From NCBI GenBank assembly GCA_028564705.1, contig JAPXFQ010001786.1, positions 620,001 through 684,000 of the forward strand: a stretch of DNA of 64,000 nucleotides, read 5' to 3'. The notes under the pieces are model-generated. The model did no database searches. It saw nothing but the letters and a program-made list of their open reading frames with translations, and was not told the origin of the DNA. A program made the position numbers and the translations under genes. Each line of letters starts with the position of its first letter. Within the stretch, counting starts at the first letter, position 1. Below are positions 11,498-20,856 of the stretch, piece by piece. This DNA comes from Apricaphanius iberus (Eukaryota > Chordata > Actinopteri > Cyprinodontiformes > Aphaniidae).

Positions 11498-11620
11498 GAA
11501 AGTGATTAACGATGCCGTCAGCTGCTTAACCAACCAGAAAATTATCAGACAGGCTTAATTGATTTCATGCCAGGCCCAATAAAAAAAAGTGTTCCTTTAA
11601 TTTTTGTCAGCAGATATATG

Positions 11621-11651
<31 letters not shown>

Positions 11652-12212
11652 GGCTTTTTTTCAAGACCAAGTGGACATATCGGTTTATGTCCTTTTTCAT
11701 GAGGCTCCGTTACTCTGTTCACTATATATAATAAAATCAACAGAAAGAAAATCATTGGGCACAGAATTTTACAGATCCGTCCCAAAAATAACTAACAGGC
11801 TCATCAACTAGTCTGATCCACAGAAGATCCCAAGGTAAAGAGGTAACTCTACCTTTTCAGATGTCATTAATATTGTTTTTTTATTAGATAAATACCACAT
11901 ACATTGCAGGAAATTGAGAAATGGTAAACCCTCCTTTTTTAATGAGTTTGAACAGTACTTTGGTTCTATTAGTAGTATAAAAAATTGAAAGACAGCCAGA
12001 ATCATCTCACAGCACATCAAGGATAACCTACTCTTCTGAATATTTGTATTATCCCTGCCTTGTTGATTTATATTGATTTATATTACTCTGTAAAATGTGT
12101 GATCGCCCCCTAGTGGTTCTTTTTCTATGTTAGTATGTCCTTTTAAATGAGTCTGTATTTTGGTCTGTAGTATTGTTCAAGTTCTGAATAAAAAGAAAAA
12201 AAAGAAAAACAT

Positions 12213-12734
12213 CAGCTCAAACAGCTGAGTTGCATGTACGTCAACCCCCAACAACTTCACATCCAGCAGCGACTACAGTGACTACAGCTATCCTTGCAGA
12301 TTCAACTATACACAAAATCCTTCCTCAGGCAGTAGATCCAACTAACACACCAGCTGAAAGAAGGACCAGCAGCAGATCGTCAACTTCCACCTCCACTAAC
12401 TCTATAACAGGCTGACAATTCGAAGACTTTTCTGAAGTGAATCCTGCTTTTACCGCCACACCCAAACAGGAGTTATAAACAATATGGCTCCCCAATTCAA
12501 CTCACCATATCACACATAAGCTACCCGCCAGGTAGGTCACTCTCATTCTAATTTTGAAAGTAAAATCCCGGTTATTATAAAAAAGAGATATTCACACACT
12601 AAAAGTACAAATAACCGAGCAGTACAGAATTTAAAATAATAACTTTTTAAAAATGATATCTCATTCACTGAAAATAATCTGAATATAATACCATGCAAAA
12701 ATAATCCCTCAATCACGGTATTAAATATTAATGC
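12213..12734. other. Interval without a gene
   Basis: This is AT-rich sequence between the A-rich tail of the Tx1-like LINE and an L2 fragment. I see no gene and no repeat I can name. Confidence 0.35.
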
Positions 12735-13315
12735 ACTGTACAAAATATAAGACCTCTATCAGGGAAGTCTCTCCTAATCAATGATTACATCATTACACAT
12801 GCTATGTTCTATTTCTCTCAGAAAATTGGCTGCATGAAAATATAGAACAAACTGTATTAATAGAGACTTGCCCAACAGATTATCACTTCATTATTGAGAC
12901 ACAAACTTTTTTTATGACGTCAATGACCTTTGCTCTGCAATATGTCTAGACTATGACCAGACAGCAATTGTGGGAGATTTCAACATTCATACTGACAAAC
13001 CCCAAGATAGCACTAAATGACGAACTTCATAACTTTGAACTTACCCAACACATTAATGCAAACACACAACAAAAGACACACTCTTGACCTGCTTATTAGC
13101 AAAGACTTACCTATCTCTAACATTGCCGTAACCGATATTGCATTATATGACCATTTCTGCATCTCATTTCAAAGCACCATCCAAGCCAACATATCTAATC
13201 AGAGTAAAGCCACTGTTAAAAAATGCTCTCTTAAAGAAAACTCAGCTGAAAACTATAAACTGATGTACACTCCAACCTTATCTAAATCACCAACATGGTT
13301 ACTCATTGGCATTAA
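12735..13315 (+). pseudogene. L2-like LINE endonuclease fragment
   Basis: Several frames of the plus strand together show the APE endonuclease landmarks. NIRPLSGKSLLINDYIITH is near 12740. IVGDFNIHTDKPQ, the catalytic GDFN box, is near 12970. HTLDLLISKDLP is near 13080. The terminal DHFCISF, with the catalytic Asp-His, is near 13150. There is an internal deletion between the first and second blocks, and there are stops. No RT follows, because an L1 copy begins soon after. Confidence 0.75.
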
Positions 13316-13673
13316 TCATATTTAACAGAATCTAGATAGAAGTTGTTTTATCAGATAACTATAGTTTAAGGAAAGCACAGCTCAGCAGTTTGTTTATGTT
13401 TGTAAATGTGGGCGGGGGTAAGGCCGTGCACAAGGTTGACTGTTTTCTTTTTTTCACATTCGTGTCACAAATCTCTTTATCACTTTTCTTCCTTTTTCTT
13501 TCACACACATACTTTTGTCATAGCACATCTATGTTTTTCCATCATACTCTCATTCTTAACACAACTGTAATGGTACGTTATTTCCCTCTCTTTATCTCTG
13601 CTTCTGGATTTTCAATCAGGCAACTCCATGGACATACCAACACTACACCTATATTCATCATCGGCAATAGTAA

Positions 13674-15580
13674 ATGTCTAATGTTTATCTTAACTCTATG
13701 AATCCTGTCAAATTTCTAACATGGAATATTCATGGATCTGGCTCCAGAGATAAAAGGATTACGATTTTTAACCATCTGAAGAGATTGAAGGCAGGTGTTG
13801 TCTCACTACAGGAATCTAATAAATCAAGCTCAACTGCTAATGATTTAAAAACACCGGAGTCTCCTAATATATTTTCATCATGCTATAACTCTAGACAACG
13901 AGGAGTAGCAATATTAATAAATAAAAATACTAATTTTAAAGTAATAAACACAGTTACAAATCCAGAGGGTATAATATTAAAACTATTTATACATAACCAA
14001 AAGTTATGTATAGTTAGTGTATATGGTCCAAATGTTGACGACTCCTCATTCTTTCATATCTTTTTCTCGGTTTTGGCTAATCACATGGATTGCTCACTTG
14101 TTCTTGGGGGGGGACCTCAATTTTGGATTAAATGAAGAAACAGACAGGCTCAGTAGAACATGAACTCAGCGTACCTGGCAATCCATATATATAGTTAAAC
14201 AGTACCTGAGCGATTATGGTCTTTGCGATGCATGGCGATCGCTTCATCCCAACAACAGAAATTACACTTTTTTCTCAAATGTCCACCATTCTTATTGTAG
14301 ATTGGACTATTTCTTAGTCAGCAGCTCACTGTTGAATGACATTTCAGACACTGAGCTACATCCTATAGTTATCAGCGATCGTGCTCCTGTTTCTTTAAAT
14401 CTAGCAAATAGAAAAGCAACCCTTCAATTAAAAAATTGGAGATTTAATACATAATTACTTAAGGATAGAAAATTTATTAAATATATTTAAAAAGAATGGG
14501 CTCCATACCTAGAATTTAATGACCTCCCTGGGAGGCAGGGAAAGCTGTGATTAGAGGTAAAATAATTGCATTCTCATCAAATAAAAAGAGAAAAGAAGAT
14601 AAAAATATTCAAGAATTAAAAGAAACTATCAAATCATTAGAAGCTTCCATGGGTAAAGAGAGCTTAAGCAAAATGCGCAAAGCAAAATTAGAATTAAATG
14701 AAAATATTAATAAACGGATGGAGTTCTTAATCCAAAGACTTTGAATAAAAAACTTTGAACATAGTAATAAATCAGGTCGCTTCTTAGCTAATCAGTTAAA
14801 AATAAATAAAAAAAACAACTATATCGGCAATCAAAAACCAATTGGGAATATAATATATGATCCTGAAATAATAAACAACACTTTCAAATAATTTTATGAG
14901 ACTTTATACACACCGGAGATAAACCCATCAAATAATGAAATTGATCAATTTCTGGATAAAATAACTCCTCCTAAACTTTCAGACAGTCAAGCAAAGGCCC
15001 TGGATTCACCGCTAACAGTGGCTGAACTCCAGGAGGCCCTCCAATCCACACCTAATAATAAAGCTCCAGGCCCAGATGGATTTCCAGTAGAGTTCTATAA
15101 AGAATACAGGAATATTCTGGCATTAACATTTTAAAAAATGTTACAGGAAACAAAGGAAAATGGTTGACTACCGCCAAACATGAACTCTGCCTACATCAAT
15201 CTTTTATTAAAACCAGGGAAATACCCTATGTCTCCTACAAGTTATCGTCCTATTTCTCTCATCAATGTTGATCTTAAAATAATTTACAAAGATCTTGCAA
15301 GAAGAATAGAGAAAATAACACCTCTTATAATCAATCCTGATCAAACTGGTTTTATAAAAGGGAAGCTTTCCTCCACAAATTCAAGTAGATTAATAGATGT
15401 AATAGATTATTCTTACTGTAAAAATATCCAAACCAATATATTATCTTTAGATCCTGAAAAAGCATTTGATAGAGTTAACTGGAAATTTTTATTTGCAACC
15501 TTACATAAATTCAGGTTCAGTCATTCTTTTATAAACTGGTTAAGTATACTATACAGGTCCCCAACAGCCAGTATTAGGAC
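13674..15580 (+). pseudogene. L1 ORF2, endonuclease and first half of RT
   Basis: The endonuclease shows WNIHGSGSRDKR and VVSLQES. A frame change in a run of eight G near 14106-14113 falls at the GGDLN catalytic box. The next part contains DYFLVSSSLL and ISDRAPVSL (the DH/DRAP box), with stops at several places. The RT begins with KAPGPDGFPVEFY at about 15060. LLLKPGKYP, SYRPISLINVDLKI, DQTGFIKGK and LSLDPEKAFDRVNW (motif A, catalytic Asp) follow, ending at PTASIRT against the Maverick duplication. It is inactive. Confidence 0.87.
15575..15580. repeat. Left target-site duplication TAGGAC of the Maverick
   Basis: Six bases identical to 32773-32778. A 6-bp duplication is the signature of Maverick/Polinton integration by its retroviral-type integrase. 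Confidence 0.95.
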
Positions 15581-16366
15581 AGAAGAATATAGCCCCATAT
15601 TATGTCACTCAGGAATGTGCGATTTGATCGATGGATTAAAGGTCAGCATGAGTAGATGATCAAAAATGGAGAGGGGGGGCTTCCGGAGGAGGAAGGGGGG
15701 TCAAAGAGGGGGAGAGGGAGGGGTCAAAGGTCAACATGAGGGGTGGTCAAAGTGGGTGAGAGGGAGGGGGGACCTCCAGAGGAGGAAGGGGGGGTTAGGG
15801 TTCACCCCCAGGGCAAAAACTTTATGTCAAACATCTATCAAACTGGCGTAATGAGAGGGGGTTAACTGTGTGAGAGGGTGTGAGGGACCTCCAGAGGAGG
15901 AAGGGGGGTTAGGGTTCACCCCCAGGGCAAAAACTTTATGTCAAACACTCATCAAACTGGTATTTAGAGGGGGTTAACAGGTGGGAGAGGGAGGGGGGAC
16001 CTCCAGAGGAGGAAGGGGGGTTAGGGTTCACCCCCCGGGCAAAAACTTTATGTCAAACGTTCGTCAAACTGGTATTGAGAGGGGGTTAACAGGTGGGAGA
16101 GGGAGGGGGGGGACCTCCAGAGGAGGAAGGGGGGTTAGGGTTCACCCCCCGGGCAAAAACTTTATGTCAAACGTTCGTCAAACAGGTATTGAGAGGGGGT
16201 TAACAGGTGGGAGAGGGAGGGGGGACCTCCAGAGGAGGAAGGGGGGTTAGGGTTCACCCCCCGGGGAAAAACTTTATGTCAAACATTCGTCAAACTGGTA
16301 TTGAGGCGTGGTTTTGCTAGGAAAGGTGGAGTCGATGATTTTCTGCTTTTAAATAGAGAAAAAAAG
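15581..16366 (+). repeat. Left terminal inverted repeat with 112-114 bp subrepeats
   Basis: It matches 31886-32772 in reverse complement. The outer 80 bp are unique sequence. A block of five copies of a 112-114 bp unit follows (phase marker GGGCAAAAACTTTATGTCAA near 15811, 15925, 16037, 16151 and 16263). A shared inner edge ends at AAATAGAGAAAAA. Each unit is purine-rich (GAGGGAGGGGGGACC) and contains GGGTTAGGGTT. The right TIR has about six copies, so copy number differs between the ends. Confidence 0.93.
16348..16355 (+). promoter_or_regulatory. TATA-like element at the inner edge of the left TIR
   Basis: TTTAAATA lies 64 bp upstream of the first rightward ATG (16419). The same sequence, inverted, is at 31893-31900 at the inner edge of the right TIR. 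Its conservation in both TIR edges suggests an inward-facing promoter in each, which is an inference. Confidence 0.4.
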
Positions 16367-16418
16367 GCGTAGGTTATCATGAGGAGAGCAGGGTCTAAAC
16401 ATAAAAAACAACGCAGAG

Positions 16419-17075
16419 ATGGATGCCTCTATACCAACAACACCGGTTTCTTCTAAAAGCGAGCCATTGGTTTTAAACAAGAAAAAGCAGACGGACGAAT
16501 TTACTTTGGTTTTAAACCCTCCTGTTGGACTCATGCAGAACGAATGGGATTTAAAGCAATACCACACGGTTGGAAAATTGGGTTACATTTTTAAATATGA
16601 TACCGGTCTGCTCTACCTCTATCAAAGACATGGTGATGAAAACCCTGACTTCTCCACACTTACGCCTCTAACGCATGAAGATTGGACAAATCTGACCACT
16701 AGACCTTGTTCGGGTCGATATGATGATACAGATGCAGAGAAAGAAAACTGGCCTGTATCCCCTGATGAGCTCGATTGGAATGCATTGCAGGCTCAACGGG
16801 GATGTGTTGTCGGTTACACCGTTTTTCGATCCACAGTGAGTCCTTCTAACGACATCTTCTTCATAAAAAGCCTGCGTAGGGGTGAAGAAGACGATACTAT
16901 GATAATGATCGAGTCGTTTTCTTTAAAAACAAAGCGTTTCATCACCATCTTCTCAGCACCCCTGCGGGCCATTTCGGATTTCGTTCTGGCGTTTGACCAT
17001 ACAATCACCTACCTATTTGTGTGTCATTGTCGCTTGAAACGGATCCAGAAAGTGAAAACAGCAATTTGTTTTTAA
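16419..17075 (+). CDS. Unrecognised first rightward Maverick protein (218 aa)
   Basis: This is the first gene inside the left TIR, with a good initiation context (purine at -3, G at +4). The N-terminal 30 residues are Ser/Thr/Lys-rich and likely disordered (TPVSSKSEPLVLNKKKQ). The middle is a compact mixed alpha/beta-looking region (GKLGYIFKYDTGLLYLYQR). The C-terminal third has alternating hydrophobic strands (IMIESFSL, KRFITIFS) and a final hydrophobic/Cys patch (YLFVCHCRL). No signal peptide or clear membrane helix is seen. I do not recognise a family. Its place next to the TIR is where accessory or early genes sit in adenovirus-like genomes, so an accessory role is possible but unproven. 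The frame is intact. Confidence 0.7.
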   Translation: MDASIPTTPVSSKSEPLVLNKKKQTDEFTLVLNPPVGLMQNEWDLKQYHTVGKLGYIFKYDTGLLYLYQRHGDENPDFSTLTPLTHEDWTNLTTRPCSGRYDDTDAEKENWPVSPDELDWNALQAQRGCVVGYTVFRSTVSPSNDIFFIKSLRRGEEDDTMIMIESFSLKTKRFITIFSAPLRAISDFVLAFDHTITYLFVCHCRLKRIQKVKTAICF

Positions 17076-17181
17076 GCGACACCTCCTTCTTCGTCTAACC
17101 ACACCTCCATTGAGCTCCGCCCAACATGCATATAACAGGTTCAGGATAAAACCTCATCTCACAACCATTTACAGGAACATA

Positions 17182-18012
17182 ATGCAGAACGCCGGTTTCC
17201 AAATGACCCTACCAGCATACTGGGGTTCTTTTGACCCTTCTCAGGACCTATACGGACCACAACCGGTAGATGAGTTGGGTTTTCCCGGACCATACCAGCC
17301 ACCCACCCCTCCGGACTCACCGTTGTCGCCAGAAGCATCACCAACACCGAGTCTACCTCCGTACGAGCGGTTTGGTGCCTGGCTAAGAGGCGCCGTCGCT
17401 GCTACTCCATCTACTGCCCCCGATGACGGCGTTCTAGCGGCAGCGGTTGATGACAATGCGCAGATGGAATCGACCCCTACGGATGACAAGCCATCGAGAC
17501 CGCCTACTCCTATTCCTGAGAACGGTTGTTCTCAACCCAAGCCGATGCAGTCATCGTTGGACCCGATACCGGAGCTGGGTGATGAGGTGGATGGATGGTT
17601 CTCTTCTCTGCTGGTGAAGACTATAAAAACAGCGTTGCTTCACTTATTCAATGTGAACTATATTAAATATGTTAGAGAGAACTGTTACGGGTGTCAAATC
17701 TCGCACCCGAGCCAGCGACAATACCAATGCTTAAGCGAGATGGATGAAGATTATCTACAGTTGCATTTTGAAGGGATTAGCAAAAGAATGATCACCCCCA
17801 AATTCATACCGGCTATTCAGAACATGCTGCATAACAAAAATATACAAGCAACCGACGGCAAAGTCACAACGGTGGTAAAAACGTTGATGTATGAACTCAA
17901 ATGTGGTTTTAAGATACATTCCTCCATTGTTGAATTATATGAAAACGCTTCTTCGGAGCAACAGATCACCGAACTGAATACCGTCTCAAAGTGTTCTGGA
18001 TTTGAAGACTGA
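17182..18012 (+). CDS. Unrecognised Maverick protein, Pro-rich N-terminus and Cys/His C-terminal domain (276 aa)
   Basis: The start is set at the first ATG (17182), since the longer frame begins with TTG. Residues 1-65 are rich in Pro, Gly and Tyr (DLYGPQPVDELGFPGPYQPP), and 70-135 are acidic and disordered with PPTPxP motifs. From about 138 a helical domain follows. A Cys-Tyr-Gly-Cys pair with His and Cys nearby (ENCYGCQISHPSQRQYQC, residues 167-183) could bind one metal ion. The helical rest contains TKVIKT-like and LKCGFKIH segments. It may be a regulatory or host-interaction protein (inference). A tandem repeat tract follows it before the integrase. Confidence 0.7.
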   Translation: MQNAGFQMTLPAYWGSFDPSQDLYGPQPVDELGFPGPYQPPTPPDSPLSPEASPTPSLPPYERFGAWLRGAVAATPSTAPDDGVLAAAVDDNAQMESTPTDDKPSRPPTPIPENGCSQPKPMQSSLDPIPELGDEVDGWFSSLLVKTIKTALLHLFNVNYIKYVRENCYGCQISHPSQRQYQCLSEMDEDYLQLHFEGISKRMITPKFIPAIQNMLHNKNIQATDGKVTTVVKTLMYELKCGFKIHSSIVELYENASSEQQITELNTVSKCSGFED

Positions 18013-18054
18013 TTGATTTTTGACATTTTTTACTGCATGCTAGAGAATTTTGAT

Positions 18055-18380
18055 TTAGAAACAAAAAACATGTATCATTACTTTTGTAGAATTTAAAAAA
18101 TGTAACCTGTTTTTGTAGAATTAAAACATGTATCATTACTTTTGTAGAAATAAAACATGTATCATTACTTTTGTAGAATTAAAACATGTATCATTACTTT
18201 TGTGGAATTAAAACATGTATCATTACTTTTGTGGAATTAAAACTATAGTATCATATACTTTGATAGAATTAAAACATGTAACCTGTTTTTGTCTCCCAAT
18301 TTTTTGAATTAAAACATGTATCATTACTTTTGTGGAATTTAAAACATGTATCATTACTTTTGTGGAATTAAAACAAGAAT
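18055..18380 (+). repeat. Tandem repeat tract of about 30-bp units in the Maverick
   Basis: About ten imperfect units of AATTAAAACATGTATCATTA plus CTTTTGTGG fill the gap between the unrecognised 276-aa protein and the integrase. Some units diverge (CCTGTTTTTG variants at 18100 and 18270). One unit contains AATAAAA. The tract could serve as a 3' end, spacer or binding array. No coding capacity is seen in it. Confidence 0.85.
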
Positions 18381-18442
18381 AAAGCTTTTGACACAGAACA
18401 AATTGTCTCATTTCATTCACGGGTTTAAGAAGAACTAGAAAG

Positions 18443-19519
18443 ATGGAGCGCAGGATGATGGAGAAAGCTTATTATACACCATCACATCCAGGGAGTTTTG
18501 GTGGTGTGGACAGACTCCGTCGATCTCTAACAAGCAGAGATGGTCAGAGATTTGAAGTTGAAAAAGTTAAAGACTTTCTCTCTGGTCAAGACGCGTACAC
18601 ACTCCACAAACCAGCAAGACTTCATTTTCCGCGTAATAGAGTGTTTGTCGCTAGACCTTTGAAACAGTTTCAGGCTGATCTATGTGATATGCAAGCACAG
18701 GCGGTGCACAACGATGGTTATAATTATTTATTAACAGTCATCGATGTGTTTTCAAAGCAGGCTTACGCCCGAGCAATAAAGAGAAAAACAGCACAAGAAG
18801 TGGTAGATGCCTTTGAATCCGTTTTCAGAGAAAGTCAAATACCGCAGAAGCTTCAGACCGATGCAGGGACAGAATTCTTTAATAGAAAGTTCAATGCATT
18901 GATGAAAAAATATGGTATTGTGCATTTCAGCACAGCGAGTGATTTGAAGGCGTCGGTCATTGAAAGATTCAACAGAACTCTGAAAACTAGAATGTGGCGT
19001 TATTTTACTGCTAATAACACAATGAGGTACCTGGATATTCTTCAAGACCTGCTTTCAAGCTACAACCACAGTTACCATTCGAGCATAAAAATGGCACCTA
19101 ATGAAGTAACCCCTGAAAACACAGATCAAGTTTTTGATAATCTTTATGGATCTACACCTCGAATAAGATTTAAAATGAAATTCAAGAAAGGTGATCTGGT
19201 CAGGTTATCGAAACTAAGGGGTGTTTTTGATAAAAAGTATGAGCAGAGTTATACGGATGAAGTTTTCACAGTGGTGGAGTGCATACCGCGTAATCCTACA
19301 GCGTATAAACTGACGGACATGGATGGTGAACCTATAGAAGGTTCCTTTTATGAGCCAGAATTACAGAAAGTGAAACTGGAAAATGATTGTTTTTATCAGG
19401 TGGCTGAGGTATTAAAACACCGTGTTGTTAAGGGTGAAAAACAGGCATTAGTCAGATGGAAGAACTGGCCCGAAAAATTCAACAGTTGGATAAAGGTTAA
19501 CGATCTTAAAAATGTATAA
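18443..19519 (+). CDS. INT: Maverick integrase: rve core plus C-terminal chromodomain (358 aa)
   Basis: This is a retroviral-type integrase expected to insert the linear element and create the 6-bp duplication. The N-terminal YYTPSHPGSFGGVDRL block is typical of Polinton integrases. Catalytic residues in the rve core are Asp79 (FQADL), Asp140 (LQTDAGTEFF) and Glu174 (VIERFNR). A small basic beta domain follows (FKKGDLVRLSK, about 240-255). The end is a chromodomain (about 316-358: YQVAEVLKHR, LVRWKNWP, FNSWI) which in relatives can direct target choice through histone marks. Length is normal for the family and the frame is intact. It is the third rightward gene, 58 bp before the penton-like gene. 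Confidence 0.95.
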   Translation: MERRMMEKAYYTPSHPGSFGGVDRLRRSLTSRDGQRFEVEKVKDFLSGQDAYTLHKPARLHFPRNRVFVARPLKQFQADLCDMQAQAVHNDGYNYLLTVIDVFSKQAYARAIKRKTAQEVVDAFESVFRESQIPQKLQTDAGTEFFNRKFNALMKKYGIVHFSTASDLKASVIERFNRTLKTRMWRYFTANNTMRYLDILQDLLSSYNHSYHSSIKMAPNEVTPENTDQVFDNLYGSTPRIRFKMKFKKGDLVRLSKLRGVFDKKYEQSYTDEVFTVVECIPRNPTAYKLTDMDGEPIEGSFYEPELQKVKLENDCFYQVAEVLKHRVVKGEKQALVRWKNWPEKFNSWIKVNDLKNV

Positions 19520-19577
19520 AAGAACCGGTTGATGTGATGAGAGACCCCACAACCGTATCGACACAGAAGGTGAAAAG

Positions 19578-20333
19578 ATGGATAACGGTTTTTACATAAC
19601 TTTACCATCAAACGCCTGCCTGGATGTTTTTAAAGATAACCAATCCTCTGATTTCAGAGTGAACTTGGCACAGCATATAAACCTATCCGGTGACTGGGAA
19701 GTGGCTTTGACGGAAATCTCTTACCCCCATACCTGGCATAATGTGCCTGAAGATGCTGCATTTTTTGATTGGAAAAAAAAAGATGAAGAAAGGAAAGTTC
19801 GTCATAAAATTAGAGGCGGATATTACAACGGAATCATTGCTTTAAGGATGGAGATTAACGCAGCCTTGAGGAACATAGGGTCTGATGTACAATTAGACGT
19901 TCACCAATTCAAAAAAATTTTTGAATTTCAAGCAGGTGGTCAGTGGCAGCTCCGATTTTTTGCACCGTTGGCATACATGATCGGTGTGTTACCGGGGGAA
20001 TGGCTTATATTTAACAAGAGAGCGGCACCATACCCAGCAGATATTAAAGCAGGGTTCTACAATCTGTATTGTTATAGTGATATAGTCAGTCATCAGATTG
20101 TGGGGGATGCATATGCACCGCTTTTACGCACACTACCCGTATTAGGGACTTTTGGTGACATCGTCACTCAGACTTTTAACCCCCTCAACTACGTGCCGAA
20201 TTCAAAAAAACATATAGAAAACATTCAAATACAGATCAAAACTGATCAGAATGTTCCTGTGAATTTTAGCTACGGAAAAACTATTCTGAGACTGCATTTT
20301 CGCCCTATACAACGACATATAAACCGGGAGTAG
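19578..20333 (+). CDS. PX: Penton-like minor capsid protein, PX type (251 aa)
   Basis: It lies between the integrase and the other virion genes, in the place of the Polinton single-jelly-roll minor capsid protein. It begins DNGFYITLPSNACLDVFKDN, then NLSGDWEVALTEISYPHTWH. This opening (ITLPSNAS...Y..N....F...L...I.L.G.WEVGL.EI.YP) is characteristic of the family. It ends with a FSYGKTILRLHFRP-like strand pair. The expected role is to plug the fivefold vertices of an icosahedral capsid. There is no frame damage and the length is usual. Assignment rests on motif memory, not on a search. Confidence 0.85.
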   Translation: MDNGFYITLPSNACLDVFKDNQSSDFRVNLAQHINLSGDWEVALTEISYPHTWHNVPEDAAFFDWKKKDEERKVRHKIRGGYYNGIIALRMEINAALRNIGSDVQLDVHQFKKIFEFQAGGQWQLRFFAPLAYMIGVLPGEWLIFNKRAAPYPADIKAGFYNLYCYSDIVSHQIVGDAYAPLLRTLPVLGTFGDIVTQTFNPLNYVPNSKKHIENIQIQIKTDQNVPVNFSYGKTILRLHFRPIQRHINRE

Positions 20334-20398
20334 GGCTCTTCAAACCTCACTCTTAACCAGACCGCGTCGATTAATCATCATTTCTGAGGAACTTTACC

Positions 20399-20851
20399 AT
20401 GGCATCAGCCACACATCGACAAGACCCCCACCGTTTCGTCCATTATTATGTGAATCAGGCTGGTGGAAACCTGCCTGGGTTTTATGGAGCACCGACTCTG
20501 TATGGAAAAGGCATTGCGGGTTTATTTTCTCGCCTTTTTAGGTTTGTTTCACCGTTTGTCAGAAAAGGTATAGCCATAGCAAAACCGCACTTGAAAAAAG
20601 CGGCTTCAAACATAGCCTCCGATGTCATCGGTCGAGCTGTGACAAAAATGACCTCTCGTCCTGATCAGAATGAGGAGGGGGGTCAAGGTGGATCTGGAAT
20701 TGTTGTTCTATCCAGTAGGGGGAGAAAGAGACCCCCGGGTGACCGTCTGTGGACTGGTAGAAAAGTGAGGGTAGTTAAAAGAAAACAATCAGTTAAAAAG
20801 CGATCGCGTCGGGGGAAGAAGCCTGCAACGAAGAACCGTGACATATTTTAA
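20399..20851 (+). CDS. Small basic virion-type protein, adenovirus pVI/pX-like (150 aa)
   Basis: A short N-terminal segment contains QAGGNLPGFYGAPTLYGKG, resembling the glycine-containing sites cut by adenovirus-type proteases. An amphipathic stretch follows (IAGLFSRLFRFVSPFVRKG, then helices with AKPHLKKAASNIASDVIGRA). The end is very basic (RVVKRKQSVKKRSRRGKK). This layout, a cleavage site then an amphipathic helix then a DNA-binding tail, is that of adenovirus core or membrane-active minor proteins. It sits 5 bp before the major capsid gene, as virion genes do. The function is inferred from composition and position. Confidence 0.65.
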   Translation: MASATHRQDPHRFVHYYVNQAGGNLPGFYGAPTLYGKGIAGLFSRLFRFVSPFVRKGIAIAKPHLKKAASNIASDVIGRAVTKMTSRPDQNEEGGQGGSGIVVLSSRGRKRPPGDRLWTGRKVRVVKRKQSVKKRSRRGKKPATKNRDIF

Positions 20852-20856
20852 ATAAC

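Larger units (their letters stand above)
5643..11613 (-). mobile_element. Tc1/mariner transposon carrying two nested retroelements
   Basis: The left end CTGCTCACAAAAATTAAAGG and the right end (reverse complement CTGCTGACAAAAATTAAAGG) form inverted repeats with one mismatch. They are embedded in TA-rich sequence, so the expected TA duplication is likely but cannot be delimited. The transposase reads on the minus strand. It is split by an L2 insertion (6704-8225), and a Ty3/gypsy insertion (8539-11497) separates the gene start from the right end. Without the two insertions the element would be roughly 1.5 kb, the normal Tc1 size. Confidence 0.88.
2745..12212 (+). mobile_element. L1/Tx1-group LINE, 5'-truncated, split by two DNA transposons
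   Basis: Reverse-transcriptase coding sequence begins near 2745 (KGAFI.SRARW, then FF.LEK) and continues through the RT core to 3993. It is interrupted by a Harbinger element (3997-5438). It resumes at 5442 in the same codon context (IKAL before the insertion, DFEAMI after it). A Tc1 element at 5643-11613 interrupts it again. The LINE C-terminal end and a short A/T-rich 3'UTR follow, ending in an A-rich tail near 12190-12212. The exon-like continuity across the CTG target duplication is direct evidence that the host element is older than the Harbinger. It is dead, with frameshifts and stops throughout. Confidence 0.7.

Noticed and set aside
15730..16310. Internal telomere repeat
   Set aside because: GGGTTAGGGTT occurs only once per 113-bp unit and is not itself tandem.
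18055..18380. CRISPR-like array
   Set aside because: Units are contiguous without unique spacers, the DNA is eukaryotic and no cas gene exists. It is a simple tandem repeat.
18443..19519. Integrase as part of a retrovirus or LTR element
   Set aside because: No LTRs or RT next to it. It sits between Maverick genes, has the Polinton-type N-terminus, and the whole element shows a 6-bp duplication and TIRs.
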